Source: Dasyornis broadbenti (taxonomy: Eukaryota; Chordata; Aves; Passeriformes; Dasyornithidae). Taken from it: DNA of 64,000 bases. Under the pieces are notes generated by a model. That model saw nothing but the letters and a program-made list of their open reading frames with translations, had not been told where the DNA came from and ran no database searches. Positions 51,401 through 63,075 of this stretch are shown piece by piece; positions within the stretch are counted from its first letter, which is position 1, and each line of letters starts with the position of its first letter. Where the stretch lies: NCBI GenBank assembly GCA_013397935.1, contig VZRN01001099.1:238225-302224 (forward strand), written 5' to 3'. The translations under genes and the position numbers were made by a program.

Positions 51401-53809
51401 TACAGGCATTACTTAAAAGATGGTGTCCTGGGCTTACAGATCATCAGTTCTGGTAAGAGAATGAACAATACAATCTGAAGTCAAACCAGACTGGAAAAGA
51501 GATTTTCCTTGAGCCACATAACTTTTCCTGGCATTTTCTAGCCAATAGTCTGCATGTCTTGGTTGTTGCAATTTTGTCCATGCTTATAGAGAGACAACTG
51601 GTTTCAGATTATGCTAAGTCCCTCTGTGAAGATATAGTTCCTTACATTTACATTAAAGCAAGCAGATCTAGCTTTGGGTGAATGAAACATCAATAGCTTA
51701 TTTATGTCCTAGACCCCTCCCTGTTAAGTGCAGAGACTTAACTAAACTTGTAGGAGTTCTTTAAAATCAGGTATTGGAGGCTTAGTCTCACTTTCACAGA
51801 GACTGAACCACGCTTGATATATAGCCCATCAACTGCTGCATCCCACAGCACGTTGCTATGGTTTCATTAACTTGAAGATGAAGCCAGTACCCCAGTTCTT
51901 TAGAACAACCCACTGAGGCTTCTTTATATAGAGGATGAAGAAAGCCTCCTCTTCTACAAGACCTCACAAGGTCTGGAGCAGTGAGAAAATTAAAGCTCAA
52001 ATGCCTCCCAAAGCCGGCTCTAGCCAAGCCATACAAACCAAGCAATTGGCAGTGCAGTGATCTTGCTCAAGATGCGGCCAAACAGAGATTTTTGTGGCTG
52101 TGCTCTTTCCCAGGATGCATTCTTGGTAACACAGTGCTGGCATATATTTAGTACAATGTCAGACTTCTAGGGAGAATCAGATGCTCTTAGTCAAGTTGAG
52201 ATTTTCAATGGCTTCCCCTGGATCCTAACTTCCCAAGAGCTTTGTCTGCTATGCTCATACCACCTCATTAGAGCAATATCAGGATAATAATTTCCCAGGA
52301 CTGTGACAAGCCCAGGTCAGTGTTTTTGGAACTTCCAAGAGAAAATACTGAAAAAATGGTGAACAAACACCTTTCAAAGGATACCTCCTGTTCATTATGA
52401 GTGCTCTGTGGCCACTAATGTTAACTTAGCTTAATATATCACATTACAGCATGCTTCTAAGAAAGCATATACTGGGCATTTTGAGGTGCAAATTACTCTT
52501 CTTTTTCAGCAATGATTCTCCACCACTATTCTCCACTGGGATCTTGGATTACAGATGACAACAGTTATGGAATGAGATCACCTGTTCCTTGAATTCAGCC
52601 ATGCTGGCTTTATGCAAAGGAGATCAATTATATTTGTTATTTCCATGGGCACAAGCTTTATGTGAGCAGTTAAGGCAGAGCTCCTTCTGAACTTGGCTGA
52701 GGGCAGAAACTCAGTGTCAAAGCCAGTCCAAGTAAATAAAAGCCACATACACAAACACTTGCTTCTTTGAATTTAGAGATATATGAACAGGATTGGTATC
52801 TTTGCCACTTGCTCTTCACTCCACCTCAAGCTCTAGAAGATTTTAATTTCACAAGAGACCCTGGTATCAATTAGAGTGACTAGAAGGCCTACCCAGGCAT
52901 ACATCACAGTCAATGAGATAAGAATCTGTCCCAATCTCTTCTGCAGCACAACCAGCATTTATTTAGTTTTTCTCATGAGCACTGGCACTTGGTTATTTCT
53001 TAACTTGAACAAAGCTATCCAGACTGACTGGCTGTTTCCAGAAGAGCATCCTATCCTCATTATCTATGATATCTATGATTACAGTCTGACTTTAGACCTC
53101 ATCTCCTCAGTTCTAGTTATGGAACAGGCATCTCTGTGCCCTGGGAAAGCTGTTTAGTTTCTTTATCCTCACCTCTTCTCACTGTCAGGATCTGGAGAAT
53201 GACCAAGAGTACAGCCTGCAGTTTCACAGAAACTGTCATAGAACAGCATCATCAGGCTGTACTTTTAACACAGCCTGAACCAATCCAAACTGCTGGCCAG
53301 CACAGTCCTGCTCAGTCCTTTTCCTCAGAGTCCGACACCCCTTCTCTGCACTAACAGAATTGACACCAAGAAAGTTATTAACTTTCTCACCAGATCTGAG
53401 AGCAAAGATGGCACTATATGAGGACAGGTAAAGACTAGAACCAGCAAATGGAAAAGCAAGAAGAAATGTGTGGCCAATTAGATCAACTTCAGACATCATA
53501 GGAACCCAGATTTTGTAATTCTTGAATCTTATGAGCATCTGAAACATTTTTTCAAGCACAAGTATTAGATGCAGCATGCAAAGTATGAATGGAAGGCCAG
53601 AGCAAAGGCTCTGAAAGAGTTTCCACCATTTAAGCTTAACAGAGTCTATTGGGAAAGGACAAAATTAGACTCCTCTGCTATTATGAGCAGAAGAAGCTCT
53701 GATGTTGACTACAGCAGCTCTCACAGCAAGAAATGGATTAAGGCCCAGAAGCTGAAGTGAGGTGGCAGACAGATGCGATAGGTCCTCTAGTTGGCAGAGC
53801 ACTAGAACA
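48488..53809. other. Interval with scattered candidate minus-strand exons
   Basis: No recognised gene. Minus-strand stretches with acceptor-like edges and one open frame occur at 49669-49727 (donor GTGAGT), 50663-50717 (donor GTGAGG), 51794-51972 (open to a stop) and near 53173-53216 (donor GTGAGG). These could be exons of the hypothetical gene at 43-48 kb or chance. A (TCTAG)n triplet of units lies at 50811-50829. Everything else is AT-rich and closed. Confidence 0.35.
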
Positions 53810-53866
53810 GAAGGGGTGCAGCTTGCCCACACAGCAAGTCAGATGCAGAACTAGGTAGCTGTCCTT
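53810..53866 (-). mobile_element. MIR-like SINE fragment
   Basis: GCAGCTTGCCCACACAGCAA, then GTCAGATGCAGAACTAGG, matches the reverse complement of the MIR core region (CTTGCCCAAGGTCACACAGCTAGT, then GGCAGAGC). Short and diverged. It lies directly after a 63-codon plus-strand open frame (53569-53760) that I do not trust. Confidence 0.45.
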
Positions 53867-55253
53867 CCCTTTTTCTATATACTCTTCAACAATTATAGCC
53901 ATTCAGTCTAGTGCTTTCTTGGCTAAGCATCTGTTAGAGCTTATTTTGGCTCTGCTTCAGGTCACAGTCTTGTTCTTGGGAAGGTATTTTGCCAAATGAA
54001 ATCACAACCTTTTGGCTCCGGTGCTTGTGAGCAGATATTTAAAATATTGTTTTTGTCAAGGACAACTTCTTTTGATGGGCTGCAAAAGAGCCAAATGATA
54101 CATTATTACAATCCCTGGAAGCTCTGGTTTGTATTTGATTAAAGAGCAATGGAAATCAAAGATTTCATTTTAATGGAGCAGTCTTTGAGCCTCTGCAGAG
54201 GTTCTATGCCAAACCCAGAATTTGTGGTGACACAAACTGGACATACCACCTAAAACAATTAAGCACCATGTTCTCTTTGCATAGTATGTGTCCTGTAATT
54301 TGACTTCAGCTGACAAAACAAATGTCTTTAGCAACAACTAAGATACATTAAAATCAGTACTGCTATGAACCCGCAGCCAGAATTATGTTTTAGGAAAGGC
54401 TTGCTATTACACAGGAAATACAGTTCTAGTTCCCATGCTGAACAAAGATGATGAAGACTGAATACTACCTTATGCAAGCCATTTTAAATACTGGACTGTG
54501 CTCCAAGTGACTGTGCAGACAGTTGTATCTGCTTGAGTACCTCAGCTGCAACAGAATACGGAAATACTCTTCCCATGATATTGACATGCAACACAACAGC
54601 ATAGGGAGCTGCCATGAGAAAGCAGACTGAAAAAAAGCATACAAAAGTTTTCAAGGAAAATAAATAAAAAGAGAATGAAAAAGTGTTCCAGCCTAAAAAA
54701 AAGTTGCATGCTAGCCAGAGTCTTTCAGAAGTCTCATCACCATTTGAGAGTTCTGTTATAGGACCCACAGACTCACAAGGGTAACAGCACATTAAGGTGA
54801 AGTTTTGCTAACTTGCTGTAGCCAAACATCAGCAGCTCTACAGTTCTTAACCAACAACTCATACATTTCTGTGAGCCTTTATATACCTGTAAAAAAAGTA
54901 CAAGGACCTACAGAAATGAGAAGTATGTTCCACACATTACCTTTTACCCCACAGCTCTCAGATTTACTGTAGATGATGGCATGACTGATCATCTGACTAC
55001 TATCTGTCCAACATCTGCTTTTTAGGGAAACCACCCTGCAAATATAATTAGCTGGCTCTAGGCTAATTTACTCATAATGAGTACCCTGTTGTATATTGAA
55101 GCTATCACTAGTGCTATTCCCTTAGAAAGATGCAACATACTGACTCAGAGCCTGAGATCTCTGATGGAGGTGTGTTTGGTCCCATGTGCTTGTACTTCTG
55201 GGACACTACATGCCTGCATTAAAAACGTGGCCTTTCAGCAATAGCTGTAGTAT
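53867..55253. other. Non-coding interval
   Basis: No recognised gene. The most gene-like item is a minus-strand stretch at 54484-54626: a very good acceptor (TATGCTTTTTTTCAG) followed by 46 open codons and TAA. Two frames are open across most of it, so it is weak evidence. Confidence 0.4.
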
Positions 55254-55282
55254 CTGAGCAGGTTAGCTTGGGATGGGAAACC
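55254..55282 (+). ncRNA. 5S rRNA-like fragment (pseudogene or SINE remnant)
   Basis: GGTTAGCTTGGGATGGGAAACC closely follows the internal-control (box C) segment of vertebrate 5S rRNA, GGTTAGTACTTGGATGGGAGACC, with a 2-base deletion, a 1-base insertion and one substitution. It is preceded by TGAGCAG, where 5S has TAAGCAG. The rest of the 5S gene is absent or unrecognisable, so this is a relic: either a decayed 5S pseudogene or the head of a 5S-derived SINE (SINE3/AmnSINE type). Confidence 0.4.
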
Positions 55283-55585
55283 ATATCTGACTGAGCACAG
55301 GAAATAAGCAGCCGCACTATGAGGGGTGTATTAGTTCAGGGGGGCTGCTGTACTAACACAGCTTTAGCGCTTCTATTACCTAGACTATTTTGAGTGTGTC
55401 TGCATTGCAATGTATTTGCCAACATATTTATTCTAACATTTATAACACAAACATATGTATGTTTGTGTTTCAATTAGTACCTTTTCTTGAAAGGCATGCT
55501 ATCTTGCCATCAGCTTTCAACACTCAAATATCCTAACAATCCCCAAAACTTTGAAAGTAGACCACAGCAGCTTGATTTAAAAGCC

Positions 55586-55655
55586 AAAAAAAAAAAAAAA
55601 AAAAAAAAACCAAAAAAACAAAAAAAAAAACGCAAACCTAAACCANAAAAGCCAA
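55586..55655 (+). repeat. Poly-A / A-rich tract with one ambiguous base
   Basis: Twenty-four As are followed by A-runs broken by C and G, with a single N at 55646. It may be a retroposon tail; no element body recognised upstream. Open frames across it (lysine-rich on plus, phenylalanine-rich on minus) are composition artefacts. Confidence 0.9.
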
Positions 55656-58600
55656 GAAAACGAGAAACAAAACGCAAAGCTGAACCCAGCAATTATTGCA
55701 AGATTTGCAACAAAATTACATGCTTGGCATCATATTTCTGATGGCCATACAGTAGCATGGCATCTTACACAAGAGAAAGAGTTCAGGGCTCAGAATAGTC
55801 ATGAACAGTCATTTTAATGCCCAGAGTTTGCTACAAATAGGATTCCCCTTCTGTCTCCTAAAGGCATAGGTAAGCTGAGCCAAACCACTGACTATTCCTG
55901 ATTTGCATCTGAACTGTAAACTCTGTGGAGCTATATATCCTTTTGTGCCTTCAGAGCTCTATCTGAACAGAAATAATATTTCAGTCTGCCAAAAATCCAG
56001 ATCCCAGACTCAAGAAAGCTACTGAAGCTTTAAGGTGCCATGACCCAAATTCTGCTTGCAAAGTGAATTTCTTGCAAACTCCCTCTAGACTTATAAATAT
56101 AGTTCTGTTTCCAATAACATGATTCTATTTAATGCCTTCTGCATTTAAACCCATAATCCTTTAATAACTTTGGGAATATTTGAAGATATTAAAAAGAAAA
56201 ACACAACCCAACCAGAAGGCAGTTGGGCATCCCTGAAGTTTGATTGTTTATATGAATAAGCCATACAAAAATAAAAGGCCAGACTGACCACAGTAATAAC
56301 TCCCAATGCTGATTTGACGAAATTAAAAGCAGGCCAGGAAGCTTAATTCTAAATGTGTTTTCAATTGATCTTTGTTCCTGACTGTGTTTAATGGTTAGCT
56401 GTTTGAGAAAACCTCAGGGGTTCCGCTAGTTGATTTCAAACTGGGAAACAGCAAGCAGTACCACAGAGAGAGAGAGATGCACTTCTTTTCAAGAGAGTGA
56501 ATTTAAACACTGCTGAAAGGTTGCATACTACCAGTCTCAGAAATGTATTACAGAAGAAATATGGAGAAGCATTTTTCACTTTCTTTATTTATCTGCTGTA
56601 CTCATACATCTCCCAGGACAGCATATCTGAACTTCTAACAAATTAAAATATTTAGTTCCATAATTGTCTTGTCAAGCAAGGTACCGTTATTATCCCTGTC
56701 TTACTCTGATACAGAGAGACTCTGGGCTATATTCAGATGACCAATATTTCACCTGTGCCCCTGAGTTTAGTGTTTCCTACAGACCAGGTGTCTTTGAAAG
56801 CCACATCAGCCAACACATGACTCAGTGCAGGAACTGAGGTAAAACTTGACTTAGTTCCACTGGACACAATGTACATCTAACTTCTACCACTCTGAGAGCA
56901 TCCAACACTCTAGACATTTGTTTTCCTGAAGTGATGCTGCACTGCTCCCAAAAATCAGACTTTAGCTTCTATTCTTCTGTTTCTAATTGCTTATTCAATT
57001 CTTAAAACTAAAAATACTTTTTTAAGTGAAAAAAAAAAAATTAAACAAAAAATGCAGAGGCAAACAAAGCCATTCCCCAAAAATCAGATACTTGAGAGAG
57101 ATGAAACTTTATTTTAGCTATAAAGACAAGAGATATTTGAAGCCATAAGGGCAGGTATGCTCAGAAGATAAACTGCATTAATGAACTAGAATATAGTGAT
57201 TAGAGTGTAGAAGCAAGAATAAAAAAGCAAGCTGCTATCCCAGAATCCCTTTCGTTTCCAAATACTCAGAGTTCAGCTACCCTACTGCTCGCCAGCACCA
57301 CCACAAGCTGATGCCATCGTGTTTTCACAGGTCAGGGCTGCCTTCAGATGGTTTGCATTAGGCAGGTAAATTAGACGCCTGTGTTAGACATCCAGGCTCT
57401 GTAGACTCTCTGTATAAACAATACTCAGAGTGGCTTAAGAGGGCAACTATGAGCACCTATATCACACTTCAGCAAGGTGACTGAATTGCCTTCTGGGTGT
57501 ACTTCTCTTGTCAATGACCACAGAGAGAACATACAGAGTCTAGGCTCCAAACATGGGCATTCACCCAAGAGAAAAGATAGACTACAGAAATACTACCCAT
57601 GAGTATGTCCCTTGGCCAGAAGTTATTGGAAAAGTATCACCCAGTACCTTTTTGGCTACCTAATTTTTACATCAACAAATGAGGTACAAGAAAATTGAAT
57701 GGGAAGGCTGTAACACCTACATGTAACTATCTTTCAAATCCATTGGAAGACTTCTTACTAGGAAGTCAAAACAATTTCTTTTTCTGCTTCTCCTACCATT
57801 CAAAAATCTTTTCTTTCAGGAAAGAGTAAAGGATTTCCTTCATATTTGCATCCAGAATGAGACATAAAAATGCAAAAGGTTGTGACTTCCACTGTCTTTA
57901 AGATAAAATGCACTTCCTGAACCTAACCTGACCATTCTGTTAATGAACTCTACAGAATATTCTAAGTTGTGTATGGGCAAAGCATAACATACTGTCACAT
58001 TTAAAAACAAGGCAATGTATATATATTTGGTAAAAAAAAAAAATGCCTAACATTAGAAGAATCTGGGAGAGAAGTCTTAAAGTATTTTCAGAAAAAGGCA
58101 GAATTCACCATAGACTTCAGAGGGCAGAAAATGAAAAAGAAAGGTTTCTAGGCACAGCTAGGTAAGGGAGGATGACAGGGCATGGTGAGGGATATCTCTC
58201 ATAGATTTGCCACTGGCAGAAGGCAGCCTTGCTGGCAGCTACAGAAACAAATGACTGGGATGATATTTTGGTGATGGATCAGCTTGTTTTTTATTCTAAT
58301 GTAAAAAAAAAAAGATACGCAAAGTGATGTCATTCAGAATAGCAAATGGCAAATCCCAAATGTTTGAGAGAATTAGAACAGAAAATCCACAGAAAATCTA
58401 AAAACAACTGTGGAAATTCTGAACTTTTTATGTCAAACTACACTGTAAAAGCTGTGAAGCTGTAGCTGCAAATAGAAATCTGCCTTTTCAAAATGGGCCT
58501 GGAAATCAAAGCTGAACAATCTTGTTAACTGTGTTTGTGTACTCCCCTCTCTGCAACAATAACTCAAGTTGAGCAGTGCTGTAAAAGCCTGTGATTCAGC

Positions 58601-59118
58601 TGGAGTACTGGACAGTTGGAATCAACCCTTTATTTGTGCAGACCAGTTGAACCAGCCTGATGCAGTTCACTCAGCCAGTGCTGCAGCATGCTTTCTGATA
58701 CAGAAAGACCAATTGGCAATCACAATATAGAAGGTGAATTCATATGTGCTCACAGTATTTCAAACCTAGACAGATTGGTTAGGACAGCATTTAGCAAAGA
58801 GCAACCTTTGAAGGATTTGATACAAGATGAAATCAAATTTTGCTGCTACACCTGAGATCTCAGCAGCATAAACTCATCACAGCTGAAGAATTATTTTTAG
58901 TGGGAAACAGTATGGAGACAGTTACTGTTCTCTTTCTTCTTAAGCTAGCCAAAGACTTCCTCCCTTTCCAAAGTGCACAGTCTCTGAGTCAGGAAATGCT
59001 CTCTTCAGCTTCTTCTCAAAGCTGTTTTCTCAAAGTGTAAGGTTTTTCCTGCCTGTCCTCAGTAAGCTGTCTGTGCATATCCTACATACAAACCTATCCA
59101 CTACAGTATCATTAGTCA
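55656..59118. other. Non-coding interval
   Basis: AT-rich, no gene or named repeat. Short A-runs lie near 57031, 58031 and 58301, and a (GA)n stretch near 56466. Nothing further seen. Confidence 0.5.
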
Positions 59119-59200
59119 TATTTTGCAGAAGTGGAAAACTGAGATCTAAATGTTAAATGACATCCTTAAAGTCAGTGGCACAGACAGAAGGCTAATACTA
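59119..59200 (-). mobile_element. MIR-like SINE fragment
   Basis: ATATTTTGCAGAAGTGGAAAACTGAGAT followed by TTAAATGACATCCTTAAAGTCAGTGG parallels the reverse complement of MIR (ATTTTACAGATGAGGAAACTGAG, then TTAAGTGACTTGCCCAAGGTCA). Diverged; boundaries approximate. Confidence 0.4.
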
Positions 59201-60879
59201 TTCTAGTTGTTATCAAACACTTCACATTTTAAGAGCTAAGCACAACCCAAAACACCTCTCTGTCATTTTTTCAGTTATATGGATGCCTTGTGTTAACATC
59301 GCCCAAATGCCAGTAAAAGAAATGCATTGGGCCCTCAGGTCTCCCAGGCTCCTACACAGAAAGTGTCCCCTAGGTTTTAGTACCACTGTTCCTTTTCAGC
59401 ACCCATTTCTGTATGTAAATCAGTATGTTCTTACCTTCTCCCTCATTGCCCCTTCATTCATCCAACACATCATGATGCAGCTGCCTCAAACTGGAAAAAA
59501 CACACAGAGCTGTGAAAGAACAGAAAATACTGTCAGACTCTGGTGATATAAAAATCATATAATTCTTGGAGCTCACAAAACAACATTGTTGCCATTCCAT
59601 AACCTGACAGGTCCCCTTCCACCATCACATGAAATATGTATTTTCCAGTTTAGTTACTTCACTTCTGCATGCAGATTTTCTCAAGACACAAAAGCAAATG
59701 TTTGTGCTGATTGACACAGCAAACATTGCCAGTCTTACAGGTCTTGATCATCACTTTTGAGGACATATGCAATTTTGGTCTGGACTGAAATATACAGAAA
59801 ATGGTGTCTTTGACCCATGCCATAAAGGACACCAAGGAAAGGACATGCTTACTGATAAGAGAAGCAAAGCTGTAAAGTGATTGTATCAGAACAAGAGACT
59901 GAAAAAAGAGATTATCTTTCCAACAAATAGCACACTGACACATTAGCTGTTAGAAGAGTTGGAAATTTTTAATAACTGAAATCTGCCTGCACAAGAACTT
60001 TCACACTTATCTGTTACCACTGGCATTACACTTAATTTTATTAGGATGTCAGGTATTCAAGGACACAGCTCTTCTCTGATACAAATGCTTTTCAGTCAAA
60101 CACAGTAGCAGCAAATTACCAGACAAAGGCACACTGTGTTTAAGGCTGCCTGCCAGAGATTATTTATTCAAGTTGATTACATGGAAAGGACAGTAGTGCT
60201 GCCACACTTCTACCCCATACACCCTGGAGAGGAAAAGAAAGCCAAAAGTCATATCTAGGTTTTCTTCAGTTCCCACTGCTTGGGGTAGGCAGGAAGAATA
60301 TAATATAAAGGCATAAGGTTTGATCTTGCAGGGTGGTGCACCTAACTGCTTTACTAAGTCAGTGCAAGCACATTCTATCTCAGTTTTAAGTACAAGTAGT
60401 ATATAAAATGCCCATCATTCAAAAGCTGGCTCTGTCCATGATCTGAGTCAAAAGCAGAAAATAATCATTATTATAGATCATCAAGAAGCAGGAATGTCTT
60501 GAGAAATTGGAGAGTTCATGCTCTCATCAAAGACCAAACCACTTTTCATTCCATACATTTCAGTAAAATTTGGGGTTATACATCACATCTTAAGGTTGCA
60601 CAGCCTTAACATCCTTTACCTTACATAAGTAAATCTCTCTGTGACGTTTTTATGGGAAATTAAGGTAGGATTTTATTAATTAAGAGGAATTATGGTAGAA
60701 TTACAGTAAAATTAACAAATGGCACCTCATTGATTCAACCTTAATGTTACTAACTGAAGAAACAGACTGCTAAGTGAAATACATGTAATAAACATGGTGG
60801 GAAAAGCCCTATGCACTAATTCCCACTTATGGTACCTACTTCAAAGCCGGCAGAGTGAAGTCACCAGTTAACTAGCACT
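59201..60879. other. Non-coding interval
   Basis: No gene recognised. AT-rich with palindromic AATTAA-type words near 60670-60690. Composition changes abruptly at about 60880, where the CpG island begins. Confidence 0.5.
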
Positions 60880-61145
60880 AAGTGGTGACAAGGCTGCGCT
60901 GTGTGTTGGCGGCTATCAAACGCTCTGGTGTCGGAGACCAAACCCGCAACCCCAGCGATGGCCCGGAACTCCAGCCCCAGTCCCGCTGGGCCCGGCGGGC
61001 GGCGCGCGCCCTCCGGCGGGATCGCCACGCATCGCCCGGGAATGGGGAGCCGGCCTGGAGCGCCGGAACAACGCCGGCTGCCGCAGGCGCCGGGGGAAAG
61101 CACCTTCCCTCTGACTGGCACGGGAGGCAGCACCTTCGGTAACAT
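60880..61145. promoter_or_regulatory. Small CpG island, possible promoter or first exon
   Basis: About 265 bases of high GC with many CG dinucleotides (GGGCGGCGCGCGCCCTCC-type words), between AT-rich flanks. It is not part of an LTR or CR1 that I recognise. Open frames exist on both strands; the longest plus frame contains an ATG at 60958 (MARNSSPSP...) and reaches a weak donor-like GGTAACATC at 61138. On the minus strand no strong donor is visible, though AAGTAG|GTACCATAAG at about 60838 is possible. It would be a suitable start for the candidate minus-strand exons at 43-55 kb, but nothing ties them together. Confidence 0.6.
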
Positions 61146-61307
61146 CTATCGGTATCTGCACCATAAAATACACTGATGCATTGATCTAGAATATTAGGAC
61201 TAGCTTCTTCAGTCAGGTAACCCACCTAGGAAAATAGGGTGAACACATGATTGTACATACTAGGGGAGACGCATGGCAGGAGACAACAGAAGACACTTCC
61301 AAAATAT

Positions 61308-61540
61308 TATAGAATCACAGATTAATTTACATTGTAAAAGACCTCTATGAAGACCAAGTTCAATTGTTAACCTGTCACTACCACCACTACCACCATTAAG
61401 CCATTTCCTCAGGTGCCACATATACACATACTACTTCTCTGGGCAGTCTGTTCCAATGCTTGCCAACCCTTTCAGGAAGGAAATTTTTCCAAATATCCAA
61501 TCTAAGCCTTCCCTGGTGCAACTTGAGGTCATTTTGTCTT
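61308..61540 (-). mobile_element. CR1 LINE, 5'-truncated 3' end
   Basis: Plus-strand TATAGAATCACAG at the left edge, then GGGCAGTCTGTTCCAATGC, AAATTTTTCCAAATATCCAATCTAAGCC and TGGTGCAACTTGAGGTCATTTTGTC, is the reverse complement of a CR1 3' region. It is shorter and more eroded at its 3' tail (loss of the ATCTAGTCCAACC block) than the copy at 45.5 kb. It overlaps plus- and minus-strand open frames at 61396-61743, which are therefore not genes. Confidence 0.88.
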
Positions 61541-62679
61541 TTGGAATAAAAGCAGTTAGCCGTGGATCCCAACAGTATGCAGTGATTTACAAAATTACAA
61601 AAAAAGCACACCACCAAACCCACCTTCTCTTCTTGAAGAGCCTGTTCCAAGTTATTACTGATACATTCCCACTGGAGCTTGAGATGTTATGGTACTGCAA
61701 CAACAAAAATTTGCCTTTTAAATCAAAATGCCTTTTACTGTGATTTTTAAACATAGTTCATTCTTGTATCTTTTTTCACAGATCTCTCACTGGTCATTGG
61801 AAGCAATGGAACTCTACATACAAGAACTAAATAAAAGCAGCTAAATAAACAGGTTGGGGGACCTATTTCAACAATTTAAAATTTTCAACACTTCTAAGCC
61901 AAACATTTGTACCATTTGGGGTTTGCCAGAGGCTTAGGATACCTTTTTTATTTCTACAGCCATCCTTTTTTCAGTACGTGTTTCCATTTTCCCTTCCTCA
62001 GTGAGTCTAAAACTCTGACCATGCAAGTATCTGTTGCCTGAAGTATGCCAGCCTATAGGCATTGCTCTCTGTTAGTTTTCACTGCAAGTTTTATTGTGTA
62101 CTTTTACTTTAGCTTGGATCTCTATATTTCCATATAGTGACTAAAAAGCACCAGGCAGCCCCCAATGTACTATTTTTGATTGCCTAATGATAACTTCCAT
62201 TGCTACTCTAACTTTAGCAAAGGTATACTTTTATCAACGTGGTATGCAATTAACACTATGCCTCATTATTTTTAGGCAGTATTTGGATTTTCACTCAAAG
62301 CATTACTTCAGTAGTCCTACGTGTCAGTGTTATTTCTCTGATAATGAAGGTGGCCCCATAAAATATTACACAAAAGTAGGGAAGGGCTCGAATCCTTTTT
62401 GCTGGAATTATGAAGCTGAGTCAGCTGATGCATTGTGCTGGGAGCTGGTGGCTGTCAACAGCTGTCTTTCATCTACTGGCAATCCCAAATGCACGAATAT
62501 CTAAGACGTTCAATTAAGACTAAATAAGGGAACTACTACCTTTTTTAATAGGAAAGAAACAAAACAAACCCACAAATGAACAAACAAACAAACCAACTCC
62601 TCACAACCCAAAACCTGAAACCATTTCCCATGACTGCATCATACAAAAGTCCTGGATAGCAGGCAGAACTAATGGATCC
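61541..62679. other. Interval with one plus-strand candidate terminal exon
   Basis: No recognised gene. On the plus strand a good acceptor (CCTCATTATTTTTAG, ending at 62275) is followed by 76 codons that stay open to TAA at 62504, rich in Cys, Trp and Tyr in the second half. It could be a terminal exon or chance. An AAAC/CAAA-rich patch lies at 62560-62600. Confidence 0.35.
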
Positions 62680-63075
62680 TTTCATGGTTTAACCCCAGGC
62701 AGCAGCCAAACACTGCACAGCTGCTCACTCACAGCTCCACCAGCAGGTATCAGGGAGAGAAATCAGAACAGTAAAAGCTGAGAAACTCATGGGTTGAGAT
62801 ACAGTTTAATAGGGAAAGCAAAAGCCACACACACAAACAAAACAAGGAATTAATTCACTGCTTCCCTTGGACATACAGGTGTTCAACCATCTCCAGGAAA
62901 GCAGGACCCCATCACATATTACCATTACTTGGGAAGACAAAAAACATCACTCCAAACATCTCCCACTTCTTCCTTCTTCTCTCCACTTTATATACTGAGC
63001 ATGATGTCATACGGCCTGGAATATCCCTTTGGTCAGCTTTGGTCACCTGACTGTGTCTTCTTCCAACTTTGTAGA
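62680..63075 (-). mobile_element. Partial LTR of an avian endogenous retrovirus
   Basis: The left edge TTTCATGGTTTAACCCCAGG and the downstream words GGGTTGAGATACAGTTTAAT, CACTTTATATACTGAGCATG and GGAATATCCCTTTGGTCAG are, in order, those of a widespread bird LTR family seen on its antisense strand. Read on the minus strand there is a CRE-like TGACATCA (63002-63009), a TATATAAA box (62987-62994) and an ATTAAA polyadenylation signal (62805-62810), followed by a GT-containing stretch, as expected for U3-R-U5. The segment beyond 63075 is diverged or deleted, so the 5' part of U3 is missing. No internal retroviral genes adjoin it. Closest class is uncertain (ERVL-like or ERVK-like). Confidence 0.8.

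Noticed and set aside
53569..53760. 63-codon plus-strand frame, basic, after an acceptor-like sequence
   Set aside because: The acceptor is weak, no upstream donor was found, and it abuts a MIR-like fragment; kept only as a note.
55487..55741. Lysine-rich 84-codon frame and its phenylalanine-rich antisense
   Set aside because: Produced by the poly-A tract and containing an N.
61396..61743. Open frames on both strands near 61.5 kb
   Set aside because: They overlap a CR1 3' end and are not conserved coding sequence.
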